58,735 nt of DNA from Pseudomonas cyclaminis (GTDB lineage Bacteria; Pseudomonadota; Gammaproteobacteria; Pseudomonadales; Pseudomonadaceae). Below, piece after piece: positions 1 to 10,309 of this stretch. Location: contig NZ_JADDUM010000154.1 in assembly GCF_015163715.1 (NCBI RefSeq), forward strand, positions 1 through 58,735, given 5' to 3'. How positions within the stretch are numbered: position 1 is the stretch's first letter; every line of letters starts with the position of its first letter. Under the pieces are notes generated by a model that was not told the origin of the DNA, did no database searches, and saw only the letters and a list, made by a program, of their open reading frames with translations. The translations under genes and the position numbers were made by a program.

Positions 1-66
1 GCTGCCGAAAACTGCGTAACCCATTGTTTACCAAGGAGTTTTCCGTTTCGACTGCGCCGGAAGTGG

Positions 67-94
67 GGCGAATTATAGACAGATATAATTCGCC
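67..94. other. Perfect 11-bp inverted repeat overlapping the promoter
   Basis: GGCGAATTATA (67-77) and its exact reverse complement (84-94) flank a 6-base loop. The repeat lies just past the tyrS stop and covers the -10 box and spacer of the leftward promoter. It could be a tyrS 3-prime hairpin, but no T-run follows. It could also be an operator-like element. Its role is unknown. Confidence 0.6.
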
Positions 95-99
95 GTCAA
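72..99 (-). promoter_or_regulatory. Strong sigma-70 promoter firing left out of the window, probably rRNA operon P1
   Basis: Read on the minus strand, TTGACG (94-99) is followed after a 16-base spacer by a perfect TATAAT (72-77). A GC-rich CGCCCC discriminator comes next and an A/T-rich tract lies upstream. That set (near-consensus boxes, GC-rich discriminator, A/T-rich upstream element) is the signature of a stringently controlled stable-RNA promoter. The promoter points away from tyrS, so its transcript starts near base 65 and leaves the window. That the target is an rRNA operon is inference, since no 16S sequence is present here. Confidence 0.7.
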
Positions 100-114
100 C
101 CCTTAACTTCAACC

Positions 115-1314
115 TTATTCGGATTTGAGCGTAATACGCGCAAACGCCTTCTTCCCCGCCTGGCAAACATGGGTCGCGCCCAGTTCGTATATAAAGGTGC
201 GATCTACCACTTCACCATCTATACGCACACCACCAGAATTCAGAAGGTCGCGGGCTACGGCCGAGTTCTTGACCAGGCCTGCCTTATTAAGGACAGCCGC
301 AATCGGCATAGCCTCGCCAGCAGTCAGCTCGACCTCAGGCAAATCATCCGGCAGTTCGCCATCCTTCATACGATTACCCGCTGCACGGTGAGCACTGGCC
401 GCAGCCTCCTCGCCATGGAAACGAGCAACAATCTCTTCGGCCAACTTGATCTTCACATCACGCGGGTTCGCGCCAGCCTCGACATCAGCACGCAACGCAT
501 TGATCTCATCCATGGAGCGGAAGCTCAGCAGCTCGAAGTAACGCCACATCAGTGCATCAGGAATGGAAACCAGCTTGCCGTACATCACACCTGGGGCCTC
601 CTGGATACCCACATAGTTACCCAGGGACTTGGACATCTTCTTGACGCCGTCCAGCCCTTCCAGCAGCGGCATGGTCAGAATGCACTGCGCCTCCTGCCCA
701 TACGCACGCTGAAGCTCGCGCCCCATCAGCAGGTTGAACTTCTGGTCAGTCCCGCCCAACTCCACATCGGCACGCAACGCCACCGAGTCATAACCCTGAA
801 CCAGCGGATACAGGAACTCATGAATAGCAATCGGCTGATTGGTGGAGTAGCGCTTATCGAAGTCGTCGCGCTCAAGCATCCGCGCAACAGTGTACTGGGA
901 GGTCAGGCGAATGAAGTCCGCAGGCCCCATCTGGTCCATCCAGGTGGAGTTGAACGCTACTTCGGTCTTGGCCGGATCAAGGATCTTGAACACCTGGGTC
1001 TTGTAGGTCTCGGCATTGTCGAGAACCTGCTCACGAGTCAGCGGCGGGCGCGTGGCACTCTTGCCACTCGGATCGCCAATCATCCCGGTGAAGTCACCTA
1101 TAAGGAAGATGACCTGATGCCCCAGCTCCTGGAACTGACGCAACTTATTAATAAGCACGGTGTGACCAAGGTGCAGATCCGGCGCCGTCGGATCGAAGCC
1201 AGCCTTAATACGCAGGGGTTGGCCACGCTTGAGCTTTTCGATCAGCTCGGCCTCGACCAACAGTTCTTCCGCACCACGTTTTATCAGCGCTAGCTGCTCT
1301 TCAACCGACTTCAT
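115..1314 (-). CDS. tyrS: Tyrosine--tRNA ligase
   Basis: Charges tRNA-Tyr with tyrosine in the cytosol (class I synthetase). The 399-residue product has the class I HIGH-type motif as HLGH at residues 48-51, the KMSKS loop near residue 230, and a C-terminal S4-like RNA-binding region (about 335-395) containing a GGVRIDG stretch. An open frame extends further upstream, but the Met starting MKSVEEQ (codon 1312-1314) fits the family length and N-terminus. The gene is divergent from the M23 peptidase gene, and a strong leftward promoter lies directly after its stop. Identification is secure from the motifs and length. Confidence 0.97.
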   Translation of the reverse strand: MKSVEEQLALIKRGAEELLVEAELIEKLKRGQPLRIKAGFDPTAPDLHLGHTVLINKLRQFQELGHQVIFLIGDFTGMIGDPSGKSATRPPLTREQVLDNAETYKTQVFKILDPAKTEVAFNSTWMDQMGPADFIRLTSQYTVARMLERDDFDKRYSTNQPIAIHEFLYPLVQGYDSVALRADVELGGTDQKFNLLMGRELQRAYGQEAQCILTMPLLEGLDGVKKMSKSLGNYVGIQEAPGVMYGKLVSIPDALMWRYFELLSFRSMDEINALRADVEAGANPRDVKIKLAEEIVARFHGEEAAASAHRAAGNRMKDGELPDDLPEVELTAGEAMPIAAVLNKAGLVKNSAVARDLLNSGGVRIDGEVVDRTFIYELGATHVCQAGKKAFARITLKSE

Positions 1315-1427
1315 AACAGACCCGCAAGGCTCAGATTCAAAAGGGAACCAACCATACAAGATCAGGGACTAATTACAAGTTTTGCCCTGCGCACGGACAC
1401 CGTTCAGCAAGCCCAGCGTTCGCGAGC

Positions 1428-1456
1428 TTGCGCCACAGATGATTTGGTTATATTTT
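1428..1456 (+). promoter_or_regulatory. Candidate sigma-70 promoter for the M23 peptidase gene
   Basis: TTGCGC at 1428-1433 is followed after 17 bases by TATTTT at 1451-1456, in the A/T-rich part of the tyrS/peptidase divergent gap. The match is moderate. A one-turn shift to the overlapping TATACA is also possible. Confidence 0.35.
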
Positions 1457-1523
1457 ATACAGTTATTTCATCTTCATCATGTCATTCATCTTTTCCATTT
1501 CATCTTCAAAGTCAAAATTACCT

Positions 1524-2942
1524 ATGACCACTGAACCGTCTAAAGCGCCGCCGCTTTACCCGAAGACCCACCTGCTCGCTGCAAGTGGTATCGCCGCCCT
1601 TCTTAGCCTGGCACTCCTGGTATTCCCTTCCAGTGACGTAGAAGCCAAACGAACATCCCTGAGCCTTGACTTGGAGAGTCCAGTTGAACAACTGACACAA
1701 GATCAAGACGCTTCCGACGCTCAACAAGCCACAAATGCCCCATCTGAATCGCCGTTTGCCCAGATAGAAAACACGCCCGAAGAAACCCAGCAGGCCGCTA
1801 AGGAACCGCAAAAGCCCCTCGCAGACGCCGCCAAGAACCCTCAGCACCGCGAAGTGATCGTCGCAAAAGGCGATACGCTTTCGACCCTTTTCGAGAAAGT
1901 TGGCCTTCCCGCCGCCGCCGTTAACGACGTGCTGGCAAGCGACAAACAAGCCAAGCAGTTCACCCAACTGAAACACGGCCAGAAGCTTGAGTTCGAACTG
2001 ACGCCCGACGGCCAGTTGAACAACCTGCACAGTAATGTCAGCGACCTCGAAAGCATCTCCCTGACCAAAGGCGCCAAAGGCTTCGCCTTCAATCGCACCA
2101 CCACCAAACCGGTGATGCGCTCCGCCTACGTTCACGGCGTGATCAACAGTTCACTGTCGCAATCTGCTGCACGCGCTGGGTTGTCCCATAGCATGACCAT
2201 GGACATGGCCAGCGTATTTGGCTACGACATCGACTTCGCTCAAGACATCCGCCAGGGTGACGAATTCGACGTGATCTACGAGCAGAAAGTCGCCAACGGC
2301 AAAGTTGTCGGCACAGGCAACATCCTCTCCGCACGCTTCACCAACCGCGGCAAGACCTACACCGCCGTGCGTTACACCAACAAACAAGGCAACAGCAGCT
2401 ACTACACCGCCGATGGCAATAGCATGCGCAAGGCCTTCATCCGCACCCCGGTGGACTTCGCTCGCATTAGCTCGCGTTTCTCCATGGGTCGCAAGCATCC
2501 AATTCTGAACAAAATCCGCGCCCACAAAGGCGTCGACTATGCCGCCCCACGCGGTACGCCGATCAAGGCTGCGGGTGATGGCAAGGTCCTGCTGGCCGGC
2601 CGTCGCGGTGGTTACGGCAACACCGTGATCATCCAGCACGGCAACACTTACCGTACCTTGTATGGCCACATGCAAGGCTTCGCCAAGGGCGTGAAGACGG
2701 GTGGCAACGTGAAGCAGGGCCAGGTGATCGGTTATATCGGCACCACCGGCCTGTCTACCGGACCGCACTTGCACTACGAGTTCCAGGTCAACGGCGTACA
2801 CGTTGATCCATTGGGCCAGAAACTACCGATGGCCGACCCAATTGCCAAAGCAGAGCGTGCGCGCTTCATGCAACAAAGCCAGCCGCTGATGGCACGCATG
2901 GACCAAGAGCGGTCCACCCTGCTGGCTTCGGCGAAGCGTTAA
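1524..2942 (+). CDS. M23-family peptidoglycan DD-metalloendopeptidase with LysM/OapA-like region
   Basis: Predicted to cut peptide cross-links in peptidoglycan from the periplasmic side of the inner membrane. The 472-residue protein has one N-terminal membrane segment (about residues 16-35), a low-complexity Gln/Pro/Ala linker, a LysM/OapA-like region (VAKGDTLSTLFEKVG, about residues 108-165), and a C-terminal M23 domain. The zinc ligands are visible: HxxxD (His334, Asp338) and HLH (His415, His417), plus the YGHM motif, so the enzyme looks active. The start chosen is the MTTEPSK Met; an upstream ATG at 1479 would add 15 polar residues. No strong Shine-Dalgarno is seen for either. The gene ends 3 bases before anmK, which suggests co-transcription. 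It resembles the MepM group, but I do not assign that symbol. Confidence 0.9.
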   Translation: MTTEPSKAPPLYPKTHLLAASGIAALLSLALLVFPSSDVEAKRTSLSLDLESPVEQLTQDQDASDAQQATNAPSESPFAQIENTPEETQQAAKEPQKPLADAAKNPQHREVIVAKGDTLSTLFEKVGLPAAAVNDVLASDKQAKQFTQLKHGQKLEFELTPDGQLNNLHSNVSDLESISLTKGAKGFAFNRTTTKPVMRSAYVHGVINSSLSQSAARAGLSHSMTMDMASVFGYDIDFAQDIRQGDEFDVIYEQKVANGKVVGTGNILSARFTNRGKTYTAVRYTNKQGNSSYYTADGNSMRKAFIRTPVDFARISSRFSMGRKHPILNKIRAHKGVDYAAPRGTPIKAAGDGKVLLAGRRGGYGNTVIIQHGNTYRTLYGHMQGFAKGVKTGGNVKQGQVIGYIGTTGLSTGPHLHYEFQVNGVHVDPLGQKLPMADPIAKAERARFMQQSQPLMARMDQERSTLLASAKR

Positions 2943-4037
<1,095 letters not shown>

Positions 4038-4050
4038 ATCCCAGACAGCA

Positions 4051-4091
4051 AAACGCCGCTTGGCCCATGAAAGCCAAGCGGCGTTTTTTTG
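4051..4091. terminator. Bidirectional terminator between anmK and erpA
   Basis: A 13-bp stem (AACGCCGCTTGGC pairing with GCCAAGCGGCGTT) has a short CATGAAA loop and is followed by seven T on the + strand. On the minus strand the stem is followed by a shorter T-run. It sits between two convergent genes and can serve both. Confidence 0.9.
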
Positions 4092-4104
4092 CATTCACTC
4101 TCGA

Positions 4105-4455
4105 TCAGATTGAGAACGAAGACCCACAACCGCAGGTAGTGGTGGCATTAGGGTTCTTGATCACGAAACGCGAACCCTCCAGCCCTTCCTGATAATCCAC
4201 CTCGGCGCCTGCCAAGTACTGGAAACTCATCGGGTCGACAACCAGGCTCACGCCCTCGCGCTCAACGATGGTGTCATCGTCGGCCACATCTTCATCGAAG
4301 GTAAAACCGTACTGAAACCCTGAACAACCGCCGCCCGTAACGAATACGCGCAGCTTCAAGCGATCATTACCCTCTTCATCGACCAGGCTCTTCACCTTGT
4401 GCGCAGCACCGTGGGTGAATTGCAAAGCCGTGGGGGTGAAGGATTCAACGCTCAT
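4105..4455 (-). CDS. erpA: Iron-sulfur cluster insertion protein ErpA (A-type carrier)
   Basis: A small A-type carrier that delivers Fe-S clusters to apo-enzymes, notably isoprenoid-pathway enzymes in E. coli. The 116-residue product carries the three invariant cysteines: Cys44 in [11 protein letters not shown], and Cys108 and Cys110 in the CGCGSSF tail. The start is the Met of MSVESFTPT, supported by a GGGAG ribosome-binding site about 9 bases upstream. The longer open frame reading MPAITH... lacks such support. The family resemblance is to ErpA rather than IscA, based on length and the chromosomal position away from an isc cluster. Confidence 0.93.
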
Positions 4456-4539
4456 GCTGATAATCTCCCGGCGTAGCGCCGCCATATGCGTAATGGCGGG
4501 CATTATCCGCTTCTCCTAGAAAATCGGTCAACTATTAAG

Positions 4540-4607
4540 GGAGCAGCGGCAAGATTCAAGCCTGGAGCCTCAAGCTTGCCGCTGACAACTTGCAGCTTGC
4601 GGCTGCC
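4540..4607. repeat. Imperfect palindrome of the AGCTTGC/GCAAGCT family
   Basis: Between erpA and argC, GCAGCGGCAAG near 4543 pairs with CTTGCGGCTGC near 4595, and internal CTCAAGCTTGCCGCTG-type units repeat the same words. A related but longer copy lies at 42528-42601 between prkA and yeaH. It is non-coding and probably an extragenic palindromic repeat. Confidence 0.5.
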
Positions 4608-4608
4608 G

Positions 4609-5643
4609 TTAAGGCAACATGCCCGCGTGGGACAAACCCAATTTCTCGTCCAGTCCGAACAGGATGTTCATGTTCTGCACCGCCTGGCCCGACGCGCCCT
4701 TGACCAAGTTATCGATCACCGACAGCACCACAACGAGATCACCATCCTGCGGACGATGCACCGCAATCCGGCACACGTTGGCGCCGCGCACGCTACGGGT
4801 TTCCGGATGGCTGCCCGCTGGCATTACGTCGACGAACGGCTCATTGGCGTAGCGCTTTTCAAACAACGCCTGCAAGTCTACCGAACGGTCAACCACGGTT
4901 GCATACAGCGTGGAGTGAATACCACGGATCATCGGCGTCAGGTGCGGCACGAAGGTCAGGCCCACGTCCTTACCGGCAGCACGACGCAGTCCCTGGCGGA
5001 TTTCCGGCAAATGGCGATGCCCTTTTACCGCGTAGGCCTTCATGCTTTCCGACGTCTCGGAGTACAAAGAACCTACCGCCGCGCCACGGCCTGCACCGCT
5101 GACGCCGGACTTGCAATCTGCGATCAGGCGCGAAGCATCCGCCAGCCCCGCTTCAAGCAACGGCAGGAAGCCCAGTTGCGTCGCGGTTGGATAGCAACCC
5201 GGCACCGCAACCAGGCGAGCCTGCTTGATCTGCTCACGATTGACTTCCGGCAGGCCGTACACCGCCTCTTCCAACAACTGCGGCGCGCCGTGTGGCTGAC
5301 CATACCATTTGGCCCATTCATCGGCGTCCTGCAGACGGAAGTCCGCCGACAGGTCGATCACCTTGGTGCCAGCCGCCAGCAACTCACCGGCCAGCGCATG
5401 GGCAACACCATGAGGCGTGGCAAAGAACACCACGTCGCAGGCGCCAAGGGTCTTGATGTCCGGAACGCTGAACGCCAGGCCGTCGTAGTGGCCTCGCAGG
5501 TTCGGGTACATATCGGCCACGGCCAGGCCTGCCTCGGATCGAGAGGTGATGACCACCACCTCAGCTTGCGGATGCTGAGCCAACAGACGCAGCAATTCGA
5601 CACCGGTGTAACCCGTGCCGCCGACGATACCGACCTTGACCAT
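4609..5643 (-). CDS. argC: N-acetyl-gamma-glutamyl-phosphate reductase
   Basis: Third step of arginine synthesis: NADPH-dependent reduction of N-acetylglutamyl-5-phosphate to the semialdehyde. The 344-residue protein starts with the nucleotide-binding [17 protein letters not shown] segment (residues 4-20) and has the catalytic cysteine in VPGCYPTA (about Cys150). The [10 protein letters not shown] stretch follows shortly after. The start is MVKVGIVGG; the longer open frame (to 5739) adds 32 residues not expected in the family. The gene is divergent from hemJ across 134 bases. The assignment is secure. Confidence 0.96.
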   Translation of the reverse strand: MVKVGIVGGTGYTGVELLRLLAQHPQAEVVVITSRSEAGLAVADMYPNLRGHYDGLAFSVPDIKTLGACDVVFFATPHGVAHALAGELLAAGTKVIDLSADFRLQDADEWAKWYGQPHGAPQLLEEAVYGLPEVNREQIKQARLVAVPGCYPTATQLGFLPLLEAGLADASRLIADCKSGVSGAGRGAAVGSLYSETSESMKAYAVKGHRHLPEIRQGLRRAAGKDVGLTFVPHLTPMIRGIHSTLYATVVDRSVDLQALFEKRYANEPFVDVMPAGSHPETRSVRGANVCRIAVHRPQDGDLVVVLSVIDNLVKGASGQAVQNMNILFGLDEKLGLSHAGMLP

Positions 5644-5777
5644 AAACCTGCCCTCAACGAACCACTGGAAAGCCGTCGATAATAGGGGCCGTATCGTCCT
5701 GCGACAACCGTCAACGTGACGTATGGACGTATGAGCCACTACTATCTCGACTACCGTGAACCTGGGAATAACTAGAA

Positions 5778-6206
5778 ATGCTCTATCTATGGATCAAAGC
5801 CCTCCACATCGTCAGCATCGTCTGCTGGTTTGCAGCGCTGTTCTACCTGCCGCGCCTGTTCGTCTACCACGCCCAAAGCGAAGACACGGTGAGCAAGGAG
5901 CGCTTCAGCATCATGGAGCGCAAGCTGTACCGCGGCATCATGGGGCCGGCGATGATCGCCAGCCTGGTATTCGGCGGCTGGCTGATCTACCTCAACCCAA
6001 GCATCTTTCAGTCCGGCGGCTGGATTCACGCCAAGCTGACCCTCGTCGTGCTGTTGATCGGCTATCACCACATGTGCGGCGCGCAGGTAAAACGCTTCGC
6101 CCGTGGCGAAAACACCCGCAGCCATGTCTTTTATCGCTGGTTCAATGAAGTACCGGTTCTGATATTGCTGGCTATCGTAATTTTGGTCGTGGTCAAACCG
6201 TTCTAA
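5778..6206 (+). CDS. hemJ: Protoporphyrinogen IX oxidase HemJ
   Basis: A small integral membrane protein that oxidises protoporphyrinogen IX to protoporphyrin IX in haem synthesis in bacteria that lack HemG and HemY. The 142 residues form about four hydrophobic helices. The conserved N-terminal [20 protein letters not shown] segment carries the likely haem-ligand histidine, and a YHHMCG motif lies near residue 95. Length and pattern match the HemJ family (formerly UPF0093). It is divergent from argC and 24 bases upstream of a nitronate monooxygenase gene. Confidence 0.9.
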   Translation: MLYLWIKALHIVSIVCWFAALFYLPRLFVYHAQSEDTVSKERFSIMERKLYRGIMGPAMIASLVFGGWLIYLNPSIFQSGGWIHAKLTLVVLLIGYHHMCGAQVKRFARGENTRSHVFYRWFNEVPVLILLAIVILVVVKPF

Positions 6207-6230
6207 CTTCAATTACTCGGGGTACCTCCA

Positions 6231-7193
6231 ATGTCGCTGCCCGCTCTGCTTGAACAACGTCTGCGCCTGCCAGTGGTGGCGGCGCCGATGTTCCTGATTT
6301 CCAACCCGCAACTGGTCCTGGCCTGCTGTCGCAATGGTGTGGTCGGGAGCTTTCCCGCGCTTAACCAGCGCGAGAGCAGTGGCTTCAAAGCCTGGCTGGA
6401 GGAAATCGAAGCGGGCCTGGCGCAGTTGGAAAACCCCGCTCCGTATGCCGTCAACCTGATCGTGCACAACAGCAACCCGCGCCTGGAGGCGGACCTGGCG
6501 ATCTGCGTCGAGCACAAGGTGCCGATCGTGATTACCAGTTTGGGCGCGGTAAAAGAGCTGGTAGATGCCGTGCACAGCTATGGTGGCCTGGTATTTCACG
6601 ATGTCACTACCCGGCGCCATGCCGAAAAAGCCGCTGAAGCAGGGGTCGATGGCCTGATCGCCGTGGCTGCAGGCGCAGGTGGCCATGCCGGTACCTGGAG
6701 CCCGTTCTCACTGATTGCCGAGATTCGGCAGTTCTTCGACAAAACCCTGCTGCTGGCTGGGTGCCTCAATCATGGGCACGAGATCCTCGCCGCCCAGTTG
6801 CTGGGGGCGGACCTGGCGTATTTCGGCACGCGCTTTATCGGTACCACCGAAAGCCACGCCCCAGATGCCTATAAAGAGATGCTGCTCACATCGCGCGCCG
6901 CCGACATCGTGCACACTCCCGCAGTCTCCGGCGTTCCGGCTAGCTTTATGCGCCAAAGCCTGGAAAATGCCGGGTTCGACCTCGCAGCCCTGCAAGGCAA
7001 AGGCGAAGTCAACTTCGGTTCCAAGCTCAAGCCGCTGGGCGACGAAGCCAAGGCGTGGAAGACCGTATGGTCCGCCGGCCAAGGCGTCGGTGAGATTGAT
7101 GATTTGCCCAGCGTCGATGAACTCGTCGCCCGCCTGGATGCCGAATACCGCAAGGCGCGCGAGCAGGCTGCACAATTGCGCTGGCCACGCTGA
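6231..7193 (+). CDS. Nitronate monooxygenase (2-nitropropane dioxygenase family)
   Basis: A predicted FMN-dependent TIM-barrel enzyme that oxidises alkyl nitronates, thought to detoxify propionate-3-nitronate and similar compounds. The 320-residue protein starts with LPVVAAPMFLISNP (substrate/FMN entry strand), contains GLIAVAAGAGGHAGTWSPF (phosphate-binding loop, about residues 141-160) and LLGADLAYFGTRFIGTTES (about 187-206), all standard in this family. It follows hemJ by 24 bases and may share its transcript. Substrate cannot be deduced from sequence. Confidence 0.88.
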   Translation: MSLPALLEQRLRLPVVAAPMFLISNPQLVLACCRNGVVGSFPALNQRESSGFKAWLEEIEAGLAQLENPAPYAVNLIVHNSNPRLEADLAICVEHKVPIVITSLGAVKELVDAVHSYGGLVFHDVTTRRHAEKAAEAGVDGLIAVAAGAGGHAGTWSPFSLIAEIRQFFDKTLLLAGCLNHGHEILAAQLLGADLAYFGTRFIGTTESHAPDAYKEMLLTSRAADIVHTPAVSGVPASFMRQSLENAGFDLAALQGKGEVNFGSKLKPLGDEAKAWKTVWSAGQGVGEIDDLPSVDELVARLDAEYRKAREQAAQLRWPR

Positions 7194-7262
7194 CCCAACT
7201 GACAGGTCTGCCGATTGAGCGGGCCTGCGCCCCCCACCTGAATAAGTGACAAGGAAGCCCGC

Positions 7263-8228
7263 ATGAGCGACAACCGCTTCAAGATTGTGTTTGATGGAGC
7301 CTTGCTCCCGGGTGTCGAAAGCACCACGGCCAAGCTGAACCTGGCTGAGCTGTTCAAGAGCACCGTCGAGGACATCGAGAAACTCTTCACCGGTCGCCCG
7401 GTGGCACTCAAACGTGACCTGTCACGCCCTGATGCCGAAACCTACCTCACCGCGCTGAAAAACGCCGGCGTGGACGCACGCATCGAAGCTGAACAGCCCG
7501 TGGCCTTCAGCCTCGCCGAGACCCACGAGACCAGCTCTGGTGCGACAGACTTCTCCAGCCCAGCCGCTTCACCGTACGCGCCTCCGCGCTCTGCCGTGGG
7601 TGACAGCCTCCCGGAATACGCCACGCTCAAGATCTTCACGATCAATGGCCGTATTGGCCGCCTGCGGTATCTGGCATGGACGCTGGTACTGACCGTCGCA
7701 ATGCTCGTCGCAGCAGGCATCCTTAGCACTGTGGGCTTCGCCATCGCGACCGCGTCGCCGACGATAGCCATCATTGTTGGCTCGCTGCTCGGTTTCGCAC
7801 TGTTCGTTGCGGTTGTGGTCGTGAGTGTGCAAATCGGCGTGCAGCGCCTGCACGACCTGGGCTGGTCGGGCTGGCTGTACCTGCTGAACCTCGTGCCGCT
7901 GGTCAACAGCATTTTCCCGCTGTTGCTGCTGGTCGTGCCAGGGAACTCGGGGGCCAACCAGTACGGCGCGCCGCCACCGCGCAACTCCACTGCGGTGAAG
8001 GTCCTGGCCTCCCTGTGGCTGGCATTCATTCCACTGATGCTCATCATCGTGGTGTCGCTGGGCATGAACGGCTACCTGGACCAACTCGAGGCGAACGTGG
8101 ACAGCAGCTACGAAAGCAGCTCCATCACCTCCGATGAAGACACCGATCAAAGTGTCATCGTTGATGAAGAAGACGCCCAAAGTGCTGACGAAGCGGCCGA
8201 ACCTGTAGACTCTGCAGAAGAACAGTAA
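7263..8228 (+). CDS. DUF805 membrane protein with an N-terminal accessory domain
   Basis: The 321-residue protein has three parts. Residues 1-80 form a soluble module (RFKIVFDGALLPG...; TAKLNLAELFK; LKRDLSR; YLTALKNAGVDARIE). After a Pro/Ser linker, a DUF805 membrane domain begins near residue 120, with four hydrophobic segments and the typical GRIGRLRYLAW and QRLHDLGWSGWLYLLNLVP motifs. The tail (about 270-321) is strongly acidic. No function is established for DUF805 proteins. The start has an AAGGA ribosome-binding site. It may be co-transcribed with the nitronate monooxygenase 69 bases upstream. Confidence 0.85.
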   Translation: MSDNRFKIVFDGALLPGVESTTAKLNLAELFKSTVEDIEKLFTGRPVALKRDLSRPDAETYLTALKNAGVDARIEAEQPVAFSLAETHETSSGATDFSSPAASPYAPPRSAVGDSLPEYATLKIFTINGRIGRLRYLAWTLVLTVAMLVAAGILSTVGFAIATASPTIAIIVGSLLGFALFVAVVVVSVQIGVQRLHDLGWSGWLYLLNLVPLVNSIFPLLLLVVPGNSGANQYGAPPPRNSTAVKVLASLWLAFIPLMLIIVVSLGMNGYLDQLEANVDSSYESSSITSDEDTDQSVIVDEEDAQSADEAAEPVDSAEEQ

Positions 8229-8234
8229 AGAAGC

Positions 8235-8270
8235 GCCCCCATCCGTGATGCCTCCATCATCGATGGGGGC
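8235..8270 (+). terminator. Terminator-like hairpin after the DUF805 gene
   Basis: GCCCCCATC (8235-8243) pairs exactly with GATGGGGGC (8262-8270). No T-run follows, so intrinsic termination would be weak. It may instead protect the upstream mRNA or limit read-through into the SDR gene. Confidence 0.5.
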
Positions 8271-8288
8271 GTTGCGATGGAGAAAGGC

Positions 8289-9077
8289 ATGACCCGTTAC
8301 GCTCTGATCACCGGTGCCTCCAGCGGCATTGGCCTGGCCTTGGCCGAAGCACTGGCCCGTCGCGGCCGCAGCTTGATTCTGGTGGCCCGCCAGCGTGATC
8401 AGTTGGAAAGCATTGCACTCGAATTGACTCAGCGCTTCGGCGTCGAGGTGCTGTTTCGTGCCTGCGACCTGGGCGAGCCGCTGCGCTTGTCCGGGTTCCT
8501 GCTGGAGCTTGAAGAAGGCGAGCGGCAGATCGATTTGCTGGTCAACTGCGCCGGCATCGGCACCAGCGGGCCATTCCTGGCCCAGGACTGGATGACCGAA
8601 CAAGACCTGATTGAAGTCAATATCCTCGCCCTTACCCGCATGTGTCACGCCCTGGGCAATACCATGGCGTTGCAAGGCGGCGGGCAGATTCTCAACGTCG
8701 CATCGATTGCCGCCTTCCAACCCGGCCCGTGGATGAGCAGCTACTACGCCAGTAAAGCCTATGTGCTGCACTTCTCCGAGGGGTTACGTGAAGAACTGAA
8801 GACCTGCGGTATCAAGGTCTCGGTCCTTTGCCCCGGCCCTACGCGCACTGCATTTTTCGGCACGGCGCAAATGGACATCGCCAAACTCGATCGCAGCGAA
8901 CAACTGATGAGCCCGGAAGAGGTCGCTCTCTACACCGTGCGCGCATTGGAAAAGAACAAAGCCATCATCATCCCCGGCCGCCGCAATCGCTGGCTGGCGT
9001 TCAGCCCACGTTTCAGCCCGCGCTGGCTGACTCGCAAGATCGCCGGTGCAATCAACAAAGCCTATTGCCCACGCTGA
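8289..9077 (+). CDS. Short-chain dehydrogenase/reductase
   Basis: A predicted NAD(P)-dependent oxidoreductase of unknown substrate, 262 residues. It has the Rossmann TGASSGIG motif at about residues 9-16, the NCAG motif near 86, the catalytic serine in NVASIAA (about 141), and YYASK (Tyr/Lys pair near 155-159), then PGPTRT. The C-terminal segment with RRNRWLAF and RWLTRKIAG is basic and resembles the membrane-proximal tails of DltE/YdfG-type SDRs. The start at 8289 is favoured over 8277 because a GGAGA site lies 5 bases upstream. Confidence 0.88.
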   Translation: MTRYALITGASSGIGLALAEALARRGRSLILVARQRDQLESIALELTQRFGVEVLFRACDLGEPLRLSGFLLELEEGERQIDLLVNCAGIGTSGPFLAQDWMTEQDLIEVNILALTRMCHALGNTMALQGGGQILNVASIAAFQPGPWMSSYYASKAYVLHFSEGLREELKTCGIKVSVLCPGPTRTAFFGTAQMDIAKLDRSEQLMSPEEVALYTVRALEKNKAIIIPGRRNRWLAFSPRFSPRWLTRKIAGAINKAYCPR

Positions 9078-9123
9078 CCGGCTGAGTACACTCCCCCTGC
9101 ACTTTCATAATGGAGAAACAGCT

Positions 9124-9462
9124 GTGGATACTCTGTTCACCAAGATCATCAACAGAGAAATACCCGCGAAGATCATCTACGAAGATGATCAGGTCCTCGC
9201 CTTCCACGATATTGCCCCGCAGGCACCCGTGCATTTTCTGGTGATCCCGAAGAAGCCGATCCGCACCCTGAATGACCTCACGGAAGATGACAAAGCCCTG
9301 GCCGGACACATTCTGTTTACCGCCCAGCGCCTCGCCGTGGAACAAGGCTGTGAGAAAGGTTTCCGCGTAGTTATGAACTGCAATGAGGATGGGGGTCAGA
9401 CTGTCTATCACATCCATATGCACGTGCTGGGTCAGCGCCAGATGAATTGGCCTCCTGGCTGA
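9124..9462 (+). CDS. HIT-family nucleotide hydrolase/transferase (HinT-like)
   Basis: Histidine-triad protein, probably a purine nucleoside phosphoramidase of the HinT group. The 112-residue product has the diagnostic triad HIHMH (His96, His98, His100), and upstream [12 protein letters not shown] and DLTEDD segments typical of HinT. It starts with GTG ([17 protein letters not shown]), backed by a GGAGA site 7 bases upstream. The earlier in-frame ATG at 9046 would overlap the SDR gene and add unrelated residues. It ends 138 bases before coq7. Confidence 0.92.
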   Translation: MDTLFTKIINREIPAKIIYEDDQVLAFHDIAPQAPVHFLVIPKKPIRTLNDLTEDDKALAGHILFTAQRLAVEQGCEKGFRVVMNCNEDGGQTVYHIHMHVLGQRQMNWPPG

Positions 9463-9499
9463 GGATTACCCGGGAGTTTGCGACCGCTTCGCAGTTGGA

Positions 9500-9525
9500 C
9501 GAGAGCAAGCTCCCTCGCCACAAGG
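9500..9525. repeat. REP-like half element (GAGCAAGCTCCCTCGCCACA)
   Basis: In the gap between the HIT gene and coq7, GAGCAAGCTCCCTCGCCACA matches one arm of the GGCGAGGGAGCTTGC REP class common in fluorescent Pseudomonas. A full palindromic copy of the same class sits at 46744-46769. Confidence 0.55.
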
Positions 9526-9600
9526 GCAAATTGACTCAGGGCAAACGCTCACCCATCTCTTGCGGTAAACTGGCCGCCGAGATTCTTCCCGGAGGTCAGC

Positions 9601-10248
9601 ATGACTACCCAACGTCACTACTCGCCGATTGATCGCCTGTTGCTGCAAGCCGACATGGCCATGCGCACGCTGCTGCCCTTCAGCGGCCAACCGTACCGTC
9701 CGTCGCCCGCCATTGTGCAGCCCGACGCGCAGATGAGCGAGACGGACACGCGTCATGTCGCCGGCTTGATGCGCATCAACCACACCGGCGAAGTCTGTGC
9801 CCAGGCGTTGTACCAAGGCCAGGCCCTGACCGCCAAGCTGCCGCAGGTACGCGCAGCCATGGAGCATGCGGCCGAGGAAGAAATCGACCACCTGGCTTGG
9901 TGCGAGCAACGCATTCGCCAACTGGGCAGCCACCCCAGCGTGCTCAACCCACTGTTTTACGGTTTGTCGTTCGGCATCGGTGCTGCTGCCGGGTTGATCA
10001 GCGACAAGGTCAGCCTGGGCTTTGTCGCCGCGACGGAACATCAAGTGTGCAAGCACCTGGATGAACACCTGGAACAACTGCCGGCCGAAGACGAAAAATC
10101 CCGGGCCATTCTTGAGCAGATGCGTATCGATGAAGAACACCACGCTGAAAGCGCCCTGGATGCCGGCGGCTTCCGCTTCCCGGCGCCAGTGCGGTTCGGC
10201 ATGAGCGTGCTGGCCAAGGTCATGACAAAAAGCACCTACCGTATCTGA
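9601..10248 (+). CDS. coq7: 3-demethoxyubiquinol 3-hydroxylase (Coq7-type)
   Basis: A di-iron, membrane-associated hydroxylase that adds the last ring hydroxyl in ubiquinone synthesis. The 215-residue sequence has the repeated E...ExxH iron-binding pattern: HTGEVCAQ near residue 61, EEEIDH near 97, and DEEHHAE near 180. A conserved amphipathic stretch ([21 protein letters not shown], about 115-135) fits membrane docking. An AGG-type ribosome-binding site precedes the ATG. The gene is monocistronic by layout, with a strong terminator after it. Confidence 0.95.
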   Translation: MTTQRHYSPIDRLLLQADMAMRTLLPFSGQPYRPSPAIVQPDAQMSETDTRHVAGLMRINHTGEVCAQALYQGQALTAKLPQVRAAMEHAAEEEIDHLAWCEQRIRQLGSHPSVLNPLFYGLSFGIGAAAGLISDKVSLGFVAATEHQVCKHLDEHLEQLPAEDEKSRAILEQMRIDEEHHAESALDAGGFRFPAPVRFGMSVLAKVMTKSTYRI

Positions 10249-10263
10249 CCCAACCTGCAGCCG

Positions 10264-10298
10264 AAAAAAAGGGCGCTTTCAAAGCGCCCTTTTCTTTT
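10264..10298. terminator. Bidirectional terminator between coq7 and the OsmC gene
   Basis: GGGCGCTTT (10271-10279) pairs with AAAGCGCCC (10281-10289). An A-run precedes it and TTTTCTTTT follows, so it is an intrinsic terminator in both directions for the two convergent genes. Confidence 0.92.
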
Positions 10299-10309
10299 GC
10301 CATGTGCGA

